This document shows positions 27,669 through 36,850 of a stretch of 64,000 nucleotides of DNA, piece after piece. Under the pieces are notes generated by a model. It was not told where the DNA came from and searched no databases. It saw nothing but the letters and a program-made list of their open reading frames with translations. The translations under genes were made by a program, and so were the position numbers. This DNA is from Halopseudomonas litoralis (GTDB taxonomy: Bacteria > Pseudomonadota > Gammaproteobacteria > Pseudomonadales > Pseudomonadaceae): contig NZ_LT629748.1 of the NCBI RefSeq assembly GCF_900105005.1, forward strand, positions 3,923,843 through 3,987,842. The letters run 5' to 3'. Numbering within the stretch: the first letter of the stretch is position 1; the number at the start of each line of letters is the position of its first letter.

Positions 27669-28613
27669 TTATTGCCCATCGAGGTCGAAATTCAAAGCGT
27701 ACCCTTGGGTGGTTGTATCACTGTTTATCTTTTCATTTTTGTTCTCAGACGGGGAATATTTAGGCATCGGCCTGTTTGCCTTATCGGTTGTTTCTGGAAT
27801 GTAGAGTTGGTGTGTGTTTTCCATTTCTATAAGTATTTCGATAGCTTTTGATTGAGTTATGTTGTGCTTGCTGGATAGCTCTTGTAGATTTTTTATAGAG
27901 CGATCGGATAATAATAAGTTTTTCTGGGATTTGCTTTTGTTTGATTTTCTATATTTGTTTTGATGCCAGCGAGCTTTTATTTTGGATATTTGAAATGCTA
28001 TATATTCTTTGTCTTGGTGTTTGTTTTCAAAGTAAGACATAAGGTCTTCTTTGTCATGAACTATAGGTGTTGGTTCGCCGTATTCTTTGTTGTTGTTTAG
28101 CCAGTCGCTCGCTAGGCTTATCTTTTCCTTAGTGTCAAACCAGGTGTAGATTCTGTCGTTTGATTTATGACTCTTCCATTTTAATTCCAAGTCTTCCAGG
28201 AACTTAACTTTTCCTGGCGCCGGTGCTTCCCATAAATCAATCTTCAGGATTATGAAATCCAAATCGGAGCACTGACTTTGAACTAGGTGTATTTGGGACA
28301 GAGGGCCTACCTGGTTGTTTATCCATTTTTCCAAGCGACGCCCTTCAGAAATCCAAGAAAGGTGTTTTTTGTGAACTATGGAATTTTTAAACTTTGCGGA
28401 TACTTGGGGAAAAAGCTGGGGGTATTTTTTTAAGAAGTATAATGCAGTGCTTGTATTGTCTTTGTACGCTTCGGTAGGAGTTCCTTGAATTTCAATGCAA
28501 TTAGCCATTAACCAGGAGCTTATCCATAACAAGTTTCTGCTACTTGCGGGAATGGGATCGAGGATCTTTTCTATCTCATCGCTGTCGTCATGTATCATAT
28601 TTCTAGCGTCCAT
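27669..28613 (-). CDS. Hypothetical protein of an integrative element, RHH-like C-terminal region
   Basis: 314 aa from ATG 28613, or 332 aa from a TTG at 28667. AT-rich relative to the core genes, a sign of transfer. No catalytic motif is recognised. A basic linker (about residues 230-250, RWHQNKYRKSNKSKSQKN) precedes LLLSDRSIKNLQELSSKHNI and TQSKAIEILIEM, a pattern like a ribbon-helix-helix or other small DNA-binding unit. Proteins of this style sit next to AlpA and replication genes in integrated elements. Direct repeats at 28645-28678 lie just upstream and may be its operator. Confidence 0.65.
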   Translation of the reverse strand: MDARNMIHDDSDEIEKILDPIPASSRNLLWISSWLMANCIEIQGTPTEAYKDNTSTALYFLKKYPQLFPQVSAKFKNSIVHKKHLSWISEGRRLEKWINNQVGPLSQIHLVQSQCSDLDFIILKIDLWEAPAPGKVKFLEDLELKWKSHKSNDRIYTWFDTKEKISLASDWLNNNKEYGEPTPIVHDKEDLMSYFENKHQDKEYIAFQISKIKARWHQNKYRKSNKSKSQKNLLLSDRSIKNLQELSSKHNITQSKAIEILIEMENTHQLYIPETTDKANRPMPKYSPSENKNEKINSDTTTQGYALNFDLDGQ

Positions 28614-28644
28614 ATAGGCTGAAAATATAGCATGTCTAGACTCT

Positions 28645-28678
28645 ATCAAGTAGATATATATTGTCAATCTAGTAGATA
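28645..28678. repeat. Two direct repeats, possible operator
   Basis: ATCAAGTAGATA (28645-28656) and ATCTAGTAGATA (28667-28678) are 22 bases apart, about two helical turns, in the divergent region between the 314-aa gene and alpA. They may be a regulator binding site. Confidence 0.4.
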
Positions 28679-28879
28679 GGATTATGTGCTTAATCCCCGT
28701 TTTTGGGCACTCTGCGCGGGGCTGTGGCTACCTTCTCAGCTTCATAGAGTTATCAGCAGCGGATCTTGCCATCACGTTATGGGATCCGCGGGCACTGCCA
28801 GCTAAGGAAGGCCAGGGATCATCACGAAACAAAATACTGGCGATGCACATCCTCTGAACCAATACCAGAGGTCGCCATC

Positions 28880-29059
28880 ATGCGCATAATTCGTCTCAAA
28901 GAAGTAATGCATAAAACCGGGCTGGCACGCTCCACGGTTTACAAGTACATGTCAGAAAAACGTTTTCCTATGACTGTTCAATTAAGTGAGAGCAGCGTGG
29001 GCTGGGTTGAAAGTGAAATTGATGATTGGATTGAAATGTTGATTTCACAAAGAGGGTGA
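28880..29059 (+). CDS. AlpA family transcriptional regulator
   Basis: 59-aa MerR-like winged HTH of the AlpA/phage excisionase group: MRIIRLKEVMHKTGLARSTV then YKYMSEKRFPMTVQLSESSV and GWVESEIDDWI, the typical full AlpA layout. It normally activates integrase or excision genes in P4-like satellites. The frame is open from 28766, but the ATG at 28880 with AGAGG upstream gives the canonical N-terminus. It lies divergent from the AT-rich hypothetical gene and upstream of the replication protein. Confidence 0.9.
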   Translation: MRIIRLKEVMHKTGLARSTVYKYMSEKRFPMTVQLSESSVGWVESEIDDWIEMLISQRG

Positions 29060-29225
29060 TGGTTTGATTTCGTATATTTACGCTTGTTTTTATTTCAGGA
29101 GTGAAATGTTGATGCTTTTATCTCTGTAGCGTCTATGTTTGCTGAGATTCTGAGCGATGCGTATCTTCGGTGCGGGTAGTATGCTTTATAAGTGTTGTTA
29201 GTGTTGTTAGCATATAGGGTGTGAA

Positions 29226-29891
29226 ATGAGCATATCAAATAGTAATAGAAATCTGACTATACAGTTTGTCGATAACTTTAATGGTCTTCCTGTGATGGCT
29301 GATAAAGGTCCGTTTATAACAGAGTATCTTGAAAAGCTTAGGAGGGTGATTGGTTGTGCAATGGATGCCTATCCAAGGCTGATGGCTTTTAGAGTAGACC
29401 TTCGTCTACCAAATATGGAGGGCCTGCCAGAGTTTTATTCTTCAAATAAAGTAATCAGTCGGTTCTTCGATTCATTCAAGGCAAAAATAGAAAGCGACCG
29501 GCATAGAGCAAGAGTGAGCAGCCCTTCTGCTCATGACACAAAAGTAAGATATTTCTGGGTGAGAGAGGCGTCATCTACTGGTATCCAGCACTACCATTTG
29601 CTAATTCTTTTGAACAAAGACGCGTACCACGTAGTTGGTAAGCTTGGATCTGATAATATGAATATGGTTCGACGTTTGGAAGAGGCATGGGCTAGTGCTT
29701 TAGGCTTGCAGTTTCATGAGGTATCAGGGTTGGTGGAGTTTCCAGATAATTCTCTGTGGTGGCTTCATCAGAACGATGCCGGATTTGCGGAAGTTTTATC
29801 TTCCTTGTTTCACAGAGCCAGTTATCTCTGTAAGGCTGCGACGAAAAAATATGGACAGCATCATCACGGAGTTGGGAGTAGTCGAGGCTGA
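29226..29891 (+). CDS. Inovirus Gp2/YagK-YfjJ-like replication protein
   Basis: 221-aa AT-rich gene. The HUH-like motif GIQHYHLLILLNKD (about residues 116-129) and the C-terminal RASYLCKAATKKYGQ with HGVGSSRG are characteristic of the inovirus-type Gp2 / YagK-YfjJ C-terminal family, believed to be rolling-circle replication initiators of filamentous phage-like and integrated satellite elements. It has the usual length for the shorter members. With AlpA it marks this part as an integrative satellite-like element. The stop is followed by a hairpin at 29949-29978. Confidence 0.8.
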   Translation: MSISNSNRNLTIQFVDNFNGLPVMADKGPFITEYLEKLRRVIGCAMDAYPRLMAFRVDLRLPNMEGLPEFYSSNKVISRFFDSFKAKIESDRHRARVSSPSAHDTKVRYFWVREASSTGIQHYHLLILLNKDAYHVVGKLGSDNMNMVRRLEEAWASALGLQFHEVSGLVEFPDNSLWWLHQNDAGFAEVLSSLFHRASYLCKAATKKYGQHHHGVGSSRG

Positions 29892-29948
29892 TCGCTACTC
29901 GGAAGCTAGGTCCAAGGCCGGGCCACTCACAACTGATCCATCCTGGTG

Positions 29949-29978
29949 ACATACGCAGGGCTCAGTAACTGCGTATGT
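29949..29978. terminator. Bidirectional hairpin between rep and a leftward small gene
   Basis: 10-bp perfect stem ACATACGCAG (29949-29958) and CTGCGTATGT (29969-29978), followed by TT on the plus strand. It lies between the convergent replication gene and the leftward small reading frame ending at 30036. Confidence 0.5.
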
Positions 29979-30035
29979 TTGGACATCGAGAGGGCAGGCA
30001 TTGGGAGTCTTCTCCCATGGGTATCGCAGCGTGGT

Positions 30036-30297
30036 CTAGCGAACCTCGTAAATCGGGTCGCCATTGATCTCGAAGTAATCCTGACCATAAATGAAGGGAA
30101 TATAGAAGCCGCCACGTATGACCGTTACGTTCGACAGGCTGACTGCACCAGGCTTCTGTTCGATGGCAATGTCCATCTGTTCTTTCATCCTCGGCAAAGC
30201 GGTCGTGAAGACTGCTACGAATCAATGCAACGATAGCAATATCAGAGCTTTCAAGCGGGCAGTGCCGCTTGACGATCGCATCAATCATCTCCACCAT
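30036..30297 (-). pseudogene. Small leftward gene split over two frames
   Basis: Two minus-strand frames appear to share one gene. From ATG 30297 a frame gives MVEMIDAIVKRHCPLESSDI then AIVALIRSSLHDRFAEDE, a plausible helical protein that degenerates afterwards. From ATG 30188 another frame gives 50 aa, MKEQMDIAIEQKPGAVSLSN then VTVIRGGFYIPFIYGQDYFE and INGDPIYEVR, ending at TAG 30036. The join AE|MKEQ would be natural with one G fewer near 30190, giving about 86 aa. Either a frameshifted gene or two overlapping small genes. Function unknown. Confidence 0.5.
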
Positions 30298-30305
30298 CGC
30301 GCGCC

Positions 30306-30608
30306 ATGAAACTACTCAATACCTACGATGATAAAGACGAGGCGGAAACCGCTGCAGCTAAGCTGCAAGGTGACAAGCGCTTGGCCAGCGAGCGTGATGC
30401 TACTGAGGTAATTTACAACCTGTTCGGTATGCCTACGTGGGGTAATTTCCATCGCCTCGGGATGTACAACCTGCATGAGTTACAAGCTCTGCTTGAGCGG
30501 CGTAACACCTGGGGGGAGCAGGAGACTGCTCGCCATAAGCAAATCATGGCTACGCTGCAGATCGTCGCTAAGAATCACGTGCTGGCCATACCTGCTCATT
30601 GGCAGTAG
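30306..30608 (+). CDS. Hypothetical small protein
   Basis: 100-aa acidic-to-neutral helical protein (MKLLNTYDDKDEAETAAAKL) with no recognised motif, signal or membrane segment. It starts eight bases from the divergent split small gene and lies directly upstream of the SNF2-type helicase gene on the same strand. It may be part of the defence block or an orphan of the integrated element. No strong ribosome binding site is visible. Confidence 0.55.
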   Translation: MKLLNTYDDKDEAETAAAKLQGDKRLASERDATEVIYNLFGMPTWGNFHRLGMYNLHELQALLERRNTWGEQETARHKQIMATLQIVAKNHVLAIPAHWQ

Positions 30609-30643
30609 AGCTGGTGCGGGATAGATGTTGGCTGTCGATTGCC

Positions 30644-30675
30644 TTGACTAATCAGTGGGCGGGAGGCTTTATACT
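30644..30675 (+). promoter_or_regulatory. Possible sigma-70 promoter of the defence operon
   Basis: TTGACT (30644-30649) and TATACT (30670-30675) lie just before the helicase gene. The spacing of 20 is longer than ideal, so support is weak. Confidence 0.3.
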
Positions 30676-30690
30676 TGGACGCATTTGCGT

Positions 30691-33663
30691 ATGGATACGC
30701 CCATGGAGTCTCGCCCCAAGGAGTCGTTGTTGATCACTGCTTACCACGCCAAGTATTACGCTCACGAGCTGACGCGCAGGCATGCTGCAGACGGTGTAGA
30801 TCGTCTCTCTCAATCGTTGTTCGATGCCAGTGTCGATCTGAACCCCCACCAGATCGAGGCGGCGCTCTTCGCTTTGCGCAACCCGCTACAGCAAGGGGTT
30901 CTGCTGGCCGACGAAGTCGGTCTGGGTAAAACGATTGAAGCGGCACTGGTTATCTGCCAGCTTTGGGCAGAGCGTCGCCGCAAGCTGCTGATCATTGCGC
31001 CTGCAAGCCTGCGCAAGCAATGGGCACAGGAGCTGCTGGAAAAGTTTGCCGTTCCTGCCACGGTGCTGGATGCGGTGGCCCTGCGTAAACAGGCTGCAGG
31101 CAGCGCGCTGGATACCCTTCAGCGCATCACTGGAAAATCCGTCGTCATCATGTCGTACCAGTTCGCAGCTCGAATGGAGGCAGAGTTGCGTGCAGTGGCC
31201 TGGGATGTGGTGGTGATCGATGAAGCGCACAAGCTGCGTAATGCACATCGCCAGAGCAACCGCACCGGCCAGGCACTGCGGCGCGCTCTGGATGGCCGAA
31301 AAAAGCTACTGCTCACGGCTACGCCACTACAGAACTCACTGATGGAGTTGTACGGGCTTTCGACCCTGATTGATGAGCACATGTTTGGCGATGAGAAGGC
31401 CTTTCGCAAACAGTATCTGAACAACCCGGATGGACTGGAAGAATTGCGAGGACGCCTTGCTGGGTTTACCCAGCGGACTCTGCGAAAAGACGTTCTGGAG
31501 TATATCCAGTACACCGAGCGCAAGGCACTGACCCAGCCTTTCAACCCAACAGATGAAGAGCAGGCCCTCTATGAGCGGGTTTCGGCTTTCCTGTTGCGAG
31601 AGGAGTCCTTTGCGCTACCCAAGCGTCAACGACATTTGACCGGACTGATCTTACGCAAACTGCTGGCCTCCAGTACCCCCGCCATTCTGGGCACGCTGAT
31701 TACCATCCGCGCCCGATTGGAGCAGATGCTGGTTGATGAGGCCGCTGCCGAAAAACAGAGCTTGTTGGAGCAGTGGGTAGAAGAAGACGATCTTGAAGCG
31801 GACTATCTGGAAGAAGATGAGCTTGAAAACGATGTCAGCGTAAATGACGTTAGCCCAGGCTATTTGATTGCAGACACCCCCGTTCCGTTGGCTCCCGAGC
31901 AGAAGAAGCAAGCCATACAGCTGGAGATCGCCGAGCTCGATAGCATTATTGCGCTCGCCCAGGGTTTACACAGCGATACCAAGGCGCAAGCATTGCTGAC
32001 GGCACTGCAGCTCGGCTTTAACAACATGGCCGAGTTGGGTGCACCGCGCAAGGCGATTATCTTTACCGAGTCAAAGCGCACGCAGGAGTATCTCTACCAA
32101 TTCCTGTCTGCCAATGGCTACGAGAGCAAGCTCGCGCTGTTCAGCGGTACCAATAACCATCCGGATACCACCACCCTATACCAGCGGTGGCTGATTGAGC
32201 ATCAGGGCACTGACAGGGTGACGGGCTCCCCGCAGGTGGATCGCCGCACAGCTCTGATTGATCATTTCAGAAAGGATGATGGCAACGGTGCCGATATAAT
32301 GATCGCCACAGAAGCCGCCGCAGAAGGGGTCAACCTGCAGTTTTGCGCGCTATTGATCAATTATGATCTCCCATGGAACCCCCAACGAGTGGAGCAGCGG
32401 ATTGGTCGCTGTCATCGCTACGGTCAGAAATACGACGTGGTGGTGATTAACTTCCTCAATACGCGCAACCAAGCGGATCAGCGTGTATTGGAATTGCTCT
32501 CGGAAAAATTCAGCCTGTTCTCCGGCGTGTTTGGCGCATCCGATGAAGTGTTGGGCCGGATTGAAAGTGGTATCGATTTCGAGAAGCGTATCCTCACTAT
32601 CTATGAAACCTGCCGACATCCGGATGAGATTGAGCAAGCCTTCAATACTTTGCAGGCCGAGCTGGAAGACGTAATCAATGACCGCATCAAGGATACCCAG
32701 AGCCAGCTGCTGGAGAAGTTCGACGAAGATGTCCATGATCGTCTCAAATTAAGGCTAGACGAGGCCGAAGCACGCCTTGATAAGATAGGCCGCTGGTTCT
32801 GGGGGTTGACGCGCTTTGCACTGGAAAAGCAGGCGCGTTTCGATCATGCGGCCTATGCGTTTTCCTTGCCGCAGTCGCCTGCCGGTATCAGCCCACCGGT
32901 TGCAGCTGGCCGATACCAGTTGATCCGGGGGGCATCCCAGCCGGATATGCTTGCCCATGCCTACCGGCTCAGCCACCCCTTGGGTGAGTGGGCTCAGGAA
33001 GTCAGCCTGACGGCAGAAACCCCAACCGCACAGATCATCTTCAATTACAGCAGTCATGGCAGCAAGGTCTCCCAGGTTGAGACGCTGCTGGGCAAGTCCG
33101 GCTGGCTGCGCCTCGACCGTCTTCAGGTCACCGCCTTTGAAACGACCGATTCCCTGTTGTTTTCTGGCCTCACCAGCGATGGTAAGGCGCTTGACCAGGA
33201 AGCATGTGAAAAGCTCATGGCCGTCGAGGCCGAAGGTCAGCCAGTGCCCAGTCATGAGCTGCCACCGTCTAAGCTCATAGCCAACAGTGAGCGCCATATT
33301 GCCGCTGCCATCGCTGATGTTCTCGAAGCCAACCAGCGCCTGTTTAATGAAGAGCGCGACAAGCTGGAAAAGTGGGCCGACGACAAGCTGATGGCATCCG
33401 AGGAGGCGTTAAAAAACACCAAGGCACGCATTGCCCAGCTCAAGCGTGATGCTCGCAAGGCTCCAACCCTGCAGGAACAGTCTGATATCCAGCAGGAGAT
33501 CTCATCACTGGAGCGGCAACAGCGTCGCCAGCGGCAGGAAATTTTCGCCGTTGAAGACGAGATCATCGCGCAGCGCGACCAACTGATTGAATCCCTGCAG
33601 CAGCGTCTGCAGGAAAAAACCGAAACCCATACCCTGTTCACCCTGCACTGGCAGGTGGTGTGA
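30691..33663 (+). CDS. SNF2-family helicase of a restriction-like defence operon
   Basis: 990-aa SWI2/SNF2-type ATPase. Walker A is LLADEVGLGKTIEAALV (near residue 70), motif II is VIDEAHKLRN, SAT-type motif III is LLTATPLQNSLMELYGL, and motifs V-VI are ATEAAAEGVNLQF and QRIGRCHRYGQ. A long C-terminal coiled-coil (about 870-985) follows. Such helicases occur beside DNA methyltransferases in several defence types (for example DISARM DrmD and related three-gene systems). ATG 30691 or 30703 are both possible starts; GTG 30655 would fall before the promoter-like element. The methyltransferase gene follows after 31 bases. Confidence 0.88.
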   Translation: MDTPMESRPKESLLITAYHAKYYAHELTRRHAADGVDRLSQSLFDASVDLNPHQIEAALFALRNPLQQGVLLADEVGLGKTIEAALVICQLWAERRRKLLIIAPASLRKQWAQELLEKFAVPATVLDAVALRKQAAGSALDTLQRITGKSVVIMSYQFAARMEAELRAVAWDVVVIDEAHKLRNAHRQSNRTGQALRRALDGRKKLLLTATPLQNSLMELYGLSTLIDEHMFGDEKAFRKQYLNNPDGLEELRGRLAGFTQRTLRKDVLEYIQYTERKALTQPFNPTDEEQALYERVSAFLLREESFALPKRQRHLTGLILRKLLASSTPAILGTLITIRARLEQMLVDEAAAEKQSLLEQWVEEDDLEADYLEEDELENDVSVNDVSPGYLIADTPVPLAPEQKKQAIQLEIAELDSIIALAQGLHSDTKAQALLTALQLGFNNMAELGAPRKAIIFTESKRTQEYLYQFLSANGYESKLALFSGTNNHPDTTTLYQRWLIEHQGTDRVTGSPQVDRRTALIDHFRKDDGNGADIMIATEAAAEGVNLQFCALLINYDLPWNPQRVEQRIGRCHRYGQKYDVVVINFLNTRNQADQRVLELLSEKFSLFSGVFGASDEVLGRIESGIDFEKRILTIYETCRHPDEIEQAFNTLQAELEDVINDRIKDTQSQLLEKFDEDVHDRLKLRLDEAEARLDKIGRWFWGLTRFALEKQARFDHAAYAFSLPQSPAGISPPVAAGRYQLIRGASQPDMLAHAYRLSHPLGEWAQEVSLTAETPTAQIIFNYSSHGSKVSQVETLLGKSGWLRLDRLQVTAFETTDSLLFSGLTSDGKALDQEACEKLMAVEAEGQPVPSHELPPSKLIANSERHIAAAIADVLEANQRLFNEERDKLEKWADDKLMASEEALKNTKARIAQLKRDARKAPTLQEQSDIQQEISSLERQQRRQRQEIFAVEDEIIAQRDQLIESLQQRLQEKTETHTLFTLHWQVV

Positions 33664-33694
33664 CACACGCGGTAAACAACCTGCAAGGCTATCC

Positions 33695-36600
33695 ATGAGC
33701 GTCAAGACCCCCAAATTTCAGGAACTCGTCACCAAGCTGCGGGAGATCTTCCAGATCGACCGACCGGAGCTGGATTTCGGGATCTACCGCATCCTCAATG
33801 CGCGTGCTGATGAGATCAACGATTACCTGGAGAAACGTCTGCCGGAAAAGGTGCAGGCAGCCCTCAGCAGTGGCAGCGAGGCTCAGCGCGAGCAAATTGC
33901 ACGTGAACTGCAGGAAAAAGAAGAGCAATACACAGCCGATGGCCTGGAACCGAGCAATGTACCCAAGGTGCAGGAGCTGCGGCAGAAGCTGGCGGAATAC
34001 AGCGTGGGGGCTGCCGAGCATGAAAACGCCGTGTTCTCGCACCTGCTGACTTTCTTCTCACGCTACTACGACAATGGCGACTTTATCAGCCAGCGTCGCT
34101 ACAAGGGTGACACCTACGCCATTCCCTACGCCGGTGAAGAGGTCATGCTGCACTGGGCCAACAAGGATCAGTATTACACCAAGAGCGGGGAGAACTTTGC
34201 CAACTACAGCTTCAAACTGGAAGATGGCCGCACGGTTCACTTCCGCCTGATCTCCGCCGATACCGCCAAGGACAACCGCAAGGACAATGAGAAGGAGCGC
34301 CGCTTCGCGCTGATTCATTCCAAAACGGTCATCCGCACTGACGAGGAAGGTGAAGAGTATGAAGAGCAGCTAATCCCGATCGAAGAAGTGGATGGCGTGA
34401 ACGGCAAAGAGCTGGTTATCCGCTTTGAGTACGCACCACAGCCCAAGGGTACCAAGCAGGACGCGCTGGTCAGCAAGGCGGTAGATGCGGTATTGACGGA
34501 TGAAGCGGTGACGGCCCGCTGGCTGGATCTGGCCAACCGTGCACCCACAGAGAAGAACCCACAGCGCACACTGCTGGAAAAATACCTGACGGACTACACC
34601 ACCAAAAATACCGCTGACTACTTTATACACAAGGATTTAGGCAGTTTTTTGCGCCGCGAGCTGGACTTCTATATCAAGAATGAGGTCATGCACCTGGACG
34701 ATGTGCAGAATGCTAGTGCTTTTGCTGATATCGAAAAAAACTTGCGGATGATGCAGTGCCTACGCGCCATTTCCCTTGAGCTGATCGATTTTCTCGCGCA
34801 GCTGGAAGACTTCCAGAAGAAGCTTTGGCTGAAGAAAAAGTTTGTAGTGTCCAGTCACTACTGCATTACGTTGGATCGAGTACCGGAAGAGCTCTATCCG
34901 GAGATCGTGGCTAATGAAAAGCAGTGGGAGCAATGGTTTCAGCTGGGCGTATGGGGAAAATCGAGCCCGGGAACACTGAGTGACTTGAAGGCTGGTATGC
35001 ACCGGATGATGGATACCAGTCTGTTCGAGGAGGGTTTCGGCAAGAACATTTTATCGCTCATTGATGGACTGGATGAGAAAATCAACGGGCTTCTAGTGCA
35101 TGGCGATAACTTTCATGGATTATTGTTATTACAAGAAAAGTATAGGGAGAGTCTTGCTTGCGTATACATTGATCCTCCTTACAATACAGACGCAACGGTG
35201 ATAAATTATAAAAACGGATATCGAGAGTCTAGCTGGCTTTCGTTAATATCATCGCGGATGGGCTTAGGGAAAAATTTGTTGCGGAGTGATGGGGTGCATA
35301 TTTTAACTATAGATGATTATGAGCATGCTCCTGTCAGGCAAGTTTTAGATGCCGCTTTCTCAGAAGACAGCTACTTAGCTACAGTGGTAGTTAGGAACAA
35401 TCCTTCAGGAAGGTCTACGGTTAAAGGGTTTTCGATAAATCACGAGTTTGCACTTTTTTATGGCGCAGAGCCTAATAAAGCGCGTGTGGGGCGTTTACCG
35501 CACAGCGAGCAGCAAAAGAGCAGATATGATTTGGTTGATGAGTTTGGACCATATGAGTGGGAAAATTTCCGTAAGAGTAGTGCGGGCTCTGATAGAGCGA
35601 GCAGGCCAAAACAGTTTTACCCTCTGTATGTAAGTTTGGTCGATTATTCTGTAAGAGTACCCGACCTGATGTGGTTGGATTTGGAAGGCACGTATGAGTT
35701 AATTACAGCGCCTTCATCTAACGAAGAAGTTGTTTGGCCGCTAGATTTAGGCGGGCGTGAGAGAGTTTGGAGATGGGGGTTGGAGCGTGCTTCTGCCGAA
35801 GTTTCAACACTGGTGGCTAAGAAGCCGAAGGGTGGTTCTAAGATTGAGATCTATGGGCGTAAATATCTTAATGAAGAGGGTATTCTTCCCAGAACGTGGT
35901 GGGACAAGCCGGAGTATTCTGCTCGTGACAATGGAACGAGGATGCTGCGTGAAATGTTTTCACAGAATATTTCATTCGATTTCCCAAAAGCTTTGAATGC
36001 GGTTTCTGATAGCATAAGGATTGGTTCGCCAGACCCTGATGGTATTGTTCTTGATTATTACGGTGGATCTGGAACGACCGCGCATGCAGTTATAAATCTT
36101 AATAGATATGAAAAGCAGAAGAAGAAATTTATAATAGTCGAGCAGGGTGATTATTTTGAAAGCGTTACGAAATCGAGAGTCATAAAGTCAATATATAGCC
36201 CAAGCTGGAGAAAAGGAAAGCCAACCACGTCAGAAAACGGCATCTCCTTCTGCTTCAAAGTCCTAAAGCTAGAAAGCTACGAAGACACCCTAAACAACTT
36301 GCAGCTTCACCGTGATGCCAAGCACAACCAGACCCTTGGTCTGTTGGATCAACAGGCCAAGGATGATTACCTGCTACACTACATGCTAGATGTGGAGAGT
36401 CGTGGCTCACTGCTGTCGGTGGAGGACTTCAAAAAGCCCTTCGATTACAGCATGAATATCGCCACTGACTCGGCTGGTGCTTACGAGCCAACCCAGGTCG
36501 ATCTGGTAGAAACCTTCAACTACCTGATTGGCCTGCGGGTAAAACATCTTGATGCTCAACTAGAGCGCGGATTTGTCACGGTCAACGGTACCCTGCCCAG

Positions 36601-36850
36601 CGGGGAGAGCTGCCTGGTGCTGTGGCGCGACTGTGATCTGCTGGATTACGAGGGAGTCAGCCGTTTGTGTGACAAGCTCGCGATCAACCCAGCGGATAAT
36701 GAATTCGATGTGGTGTACATCAATGGTGACCACAATATCCCGACGGTGCTGACGCAAACCAGTGACGAAGGTGGTGCGACCCGTGTACTCAAACTGCGTC
36801 AAATCGAGCCGGAATTCCTGGAGCGCATGTTCTCGGTTGAGGACGTGTAA
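33695..36850 (+). CDS. Large site-specific N6-adenine DNA methyltransferase (Mod-like)
   Basis: 1051-aa methyltransferase. An N-terminal helical region of about 450 residues precedes the catalytic part. Motif IV is YIDPPYNTDA (near residue 490) and the AdoMet motif I is LDYYGGSGTTAHAV (near 787), the beta-class order with the specificity region between. ATG 33695 (MSVKTPKF, AAGG upstream) is chosen over an open extension into the helicase gene. It is followed without gap by the Res-type gene, so modification and helicase/nuclease are coupled as in type III systems. Bases about 35090-36230 are clearly more AT-rich than both flanks, indicating replacement of the specificity part. Confidence 0.88.
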   Translation: MSVKTPKFQELVTKLREIFQIDRPELDFGIYRILNARADEINDYLEKRLPEKVQAALSSGSEAQREQIARELQEKEEQYTADGLEPSNVPKVQELRQKLAEYSVGAAEHENAVFSHLLTFFSRYYDNGDFISQRRYKGDTYAIPYAGEEVMLHWANKDQYYTKSGENFANYSFKLEDGRTVHFRLISADTAKDNRKDNEKERRFALIHSKTVIRTDEEGEEYEEQLIPIEEVDGVNGKELVIRFEYAPQPKGTKQDALVSKAVDAVLTDEAVTARWLDLANRAPTEKNPQRTLLEKYLTDYTTKNTADYFIHKDLGSFLRRELDFYIKNEVMHLDDVQNASAFADIEKNLRMMQCLRAISLELIDFLAQLEDFQKKLWLKKKFVVSSHYCITLDRVPEELYPEIVANEKQWEQWFQLGVWGKSSPGTLSDLKAGMHRMMDTSLFEEGFGKNILSLIDGLDEKINGLLVHGDNFHGLLLLQEKYRESLACVYIDPPYNTDATVINYKNGYRESSWLSLISSRMGLGKNLLRSDGVHILTIDDYEHAPVRQVLDAAFSEDSYLATVVVRNNPSGRSTVKGFSINHEFALFYGAEPNKARVGRLPHSEQQKSRYDLVDEFGPYEWENFRKSSAGSDRASRPKQFYPLYVSLVDYSVRVPDLMWLDLEGTYELITAPSSNEEVVWPLDLGGRERVWRWGLERASAEVSTLVAKKPKGGSKIEIYGRKYLNEEGILPRTWWDKPEYSARDNGTRMLREMFSQNISFDFPKALNAVSDSIRIGSPDPDGIVLDYYGGSGTTAHAVINLNRYEKQKKKFIIVEQGDYFESVTKSRVIKSIYSPSWRKGKPTTSENGISFCFKVLKLESYEDTLNNLQLHRDAKHNQTLGLLDQQAKDDYLLHYMLDVESRGSLLSVEDFKKPFDYSMNIATDSAGAYEPTQVDLVETFNYLIGLRVKHLDAQLERGFVTVNGTLPSGESCLVLWRDCDLLDYEGVSRLCDKLAINPADNEFDVVYINGDHNIPTVLTQTSDEGGATRVLKLRQIEPEFLERMFSVEDV

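Noticed and set aside
29962..30035. C-terminal continuation of the frame starting at 30297
   Set aside because: Protein character is lost after about residue 38; the 50-aa frame in the other phase is better supported there.
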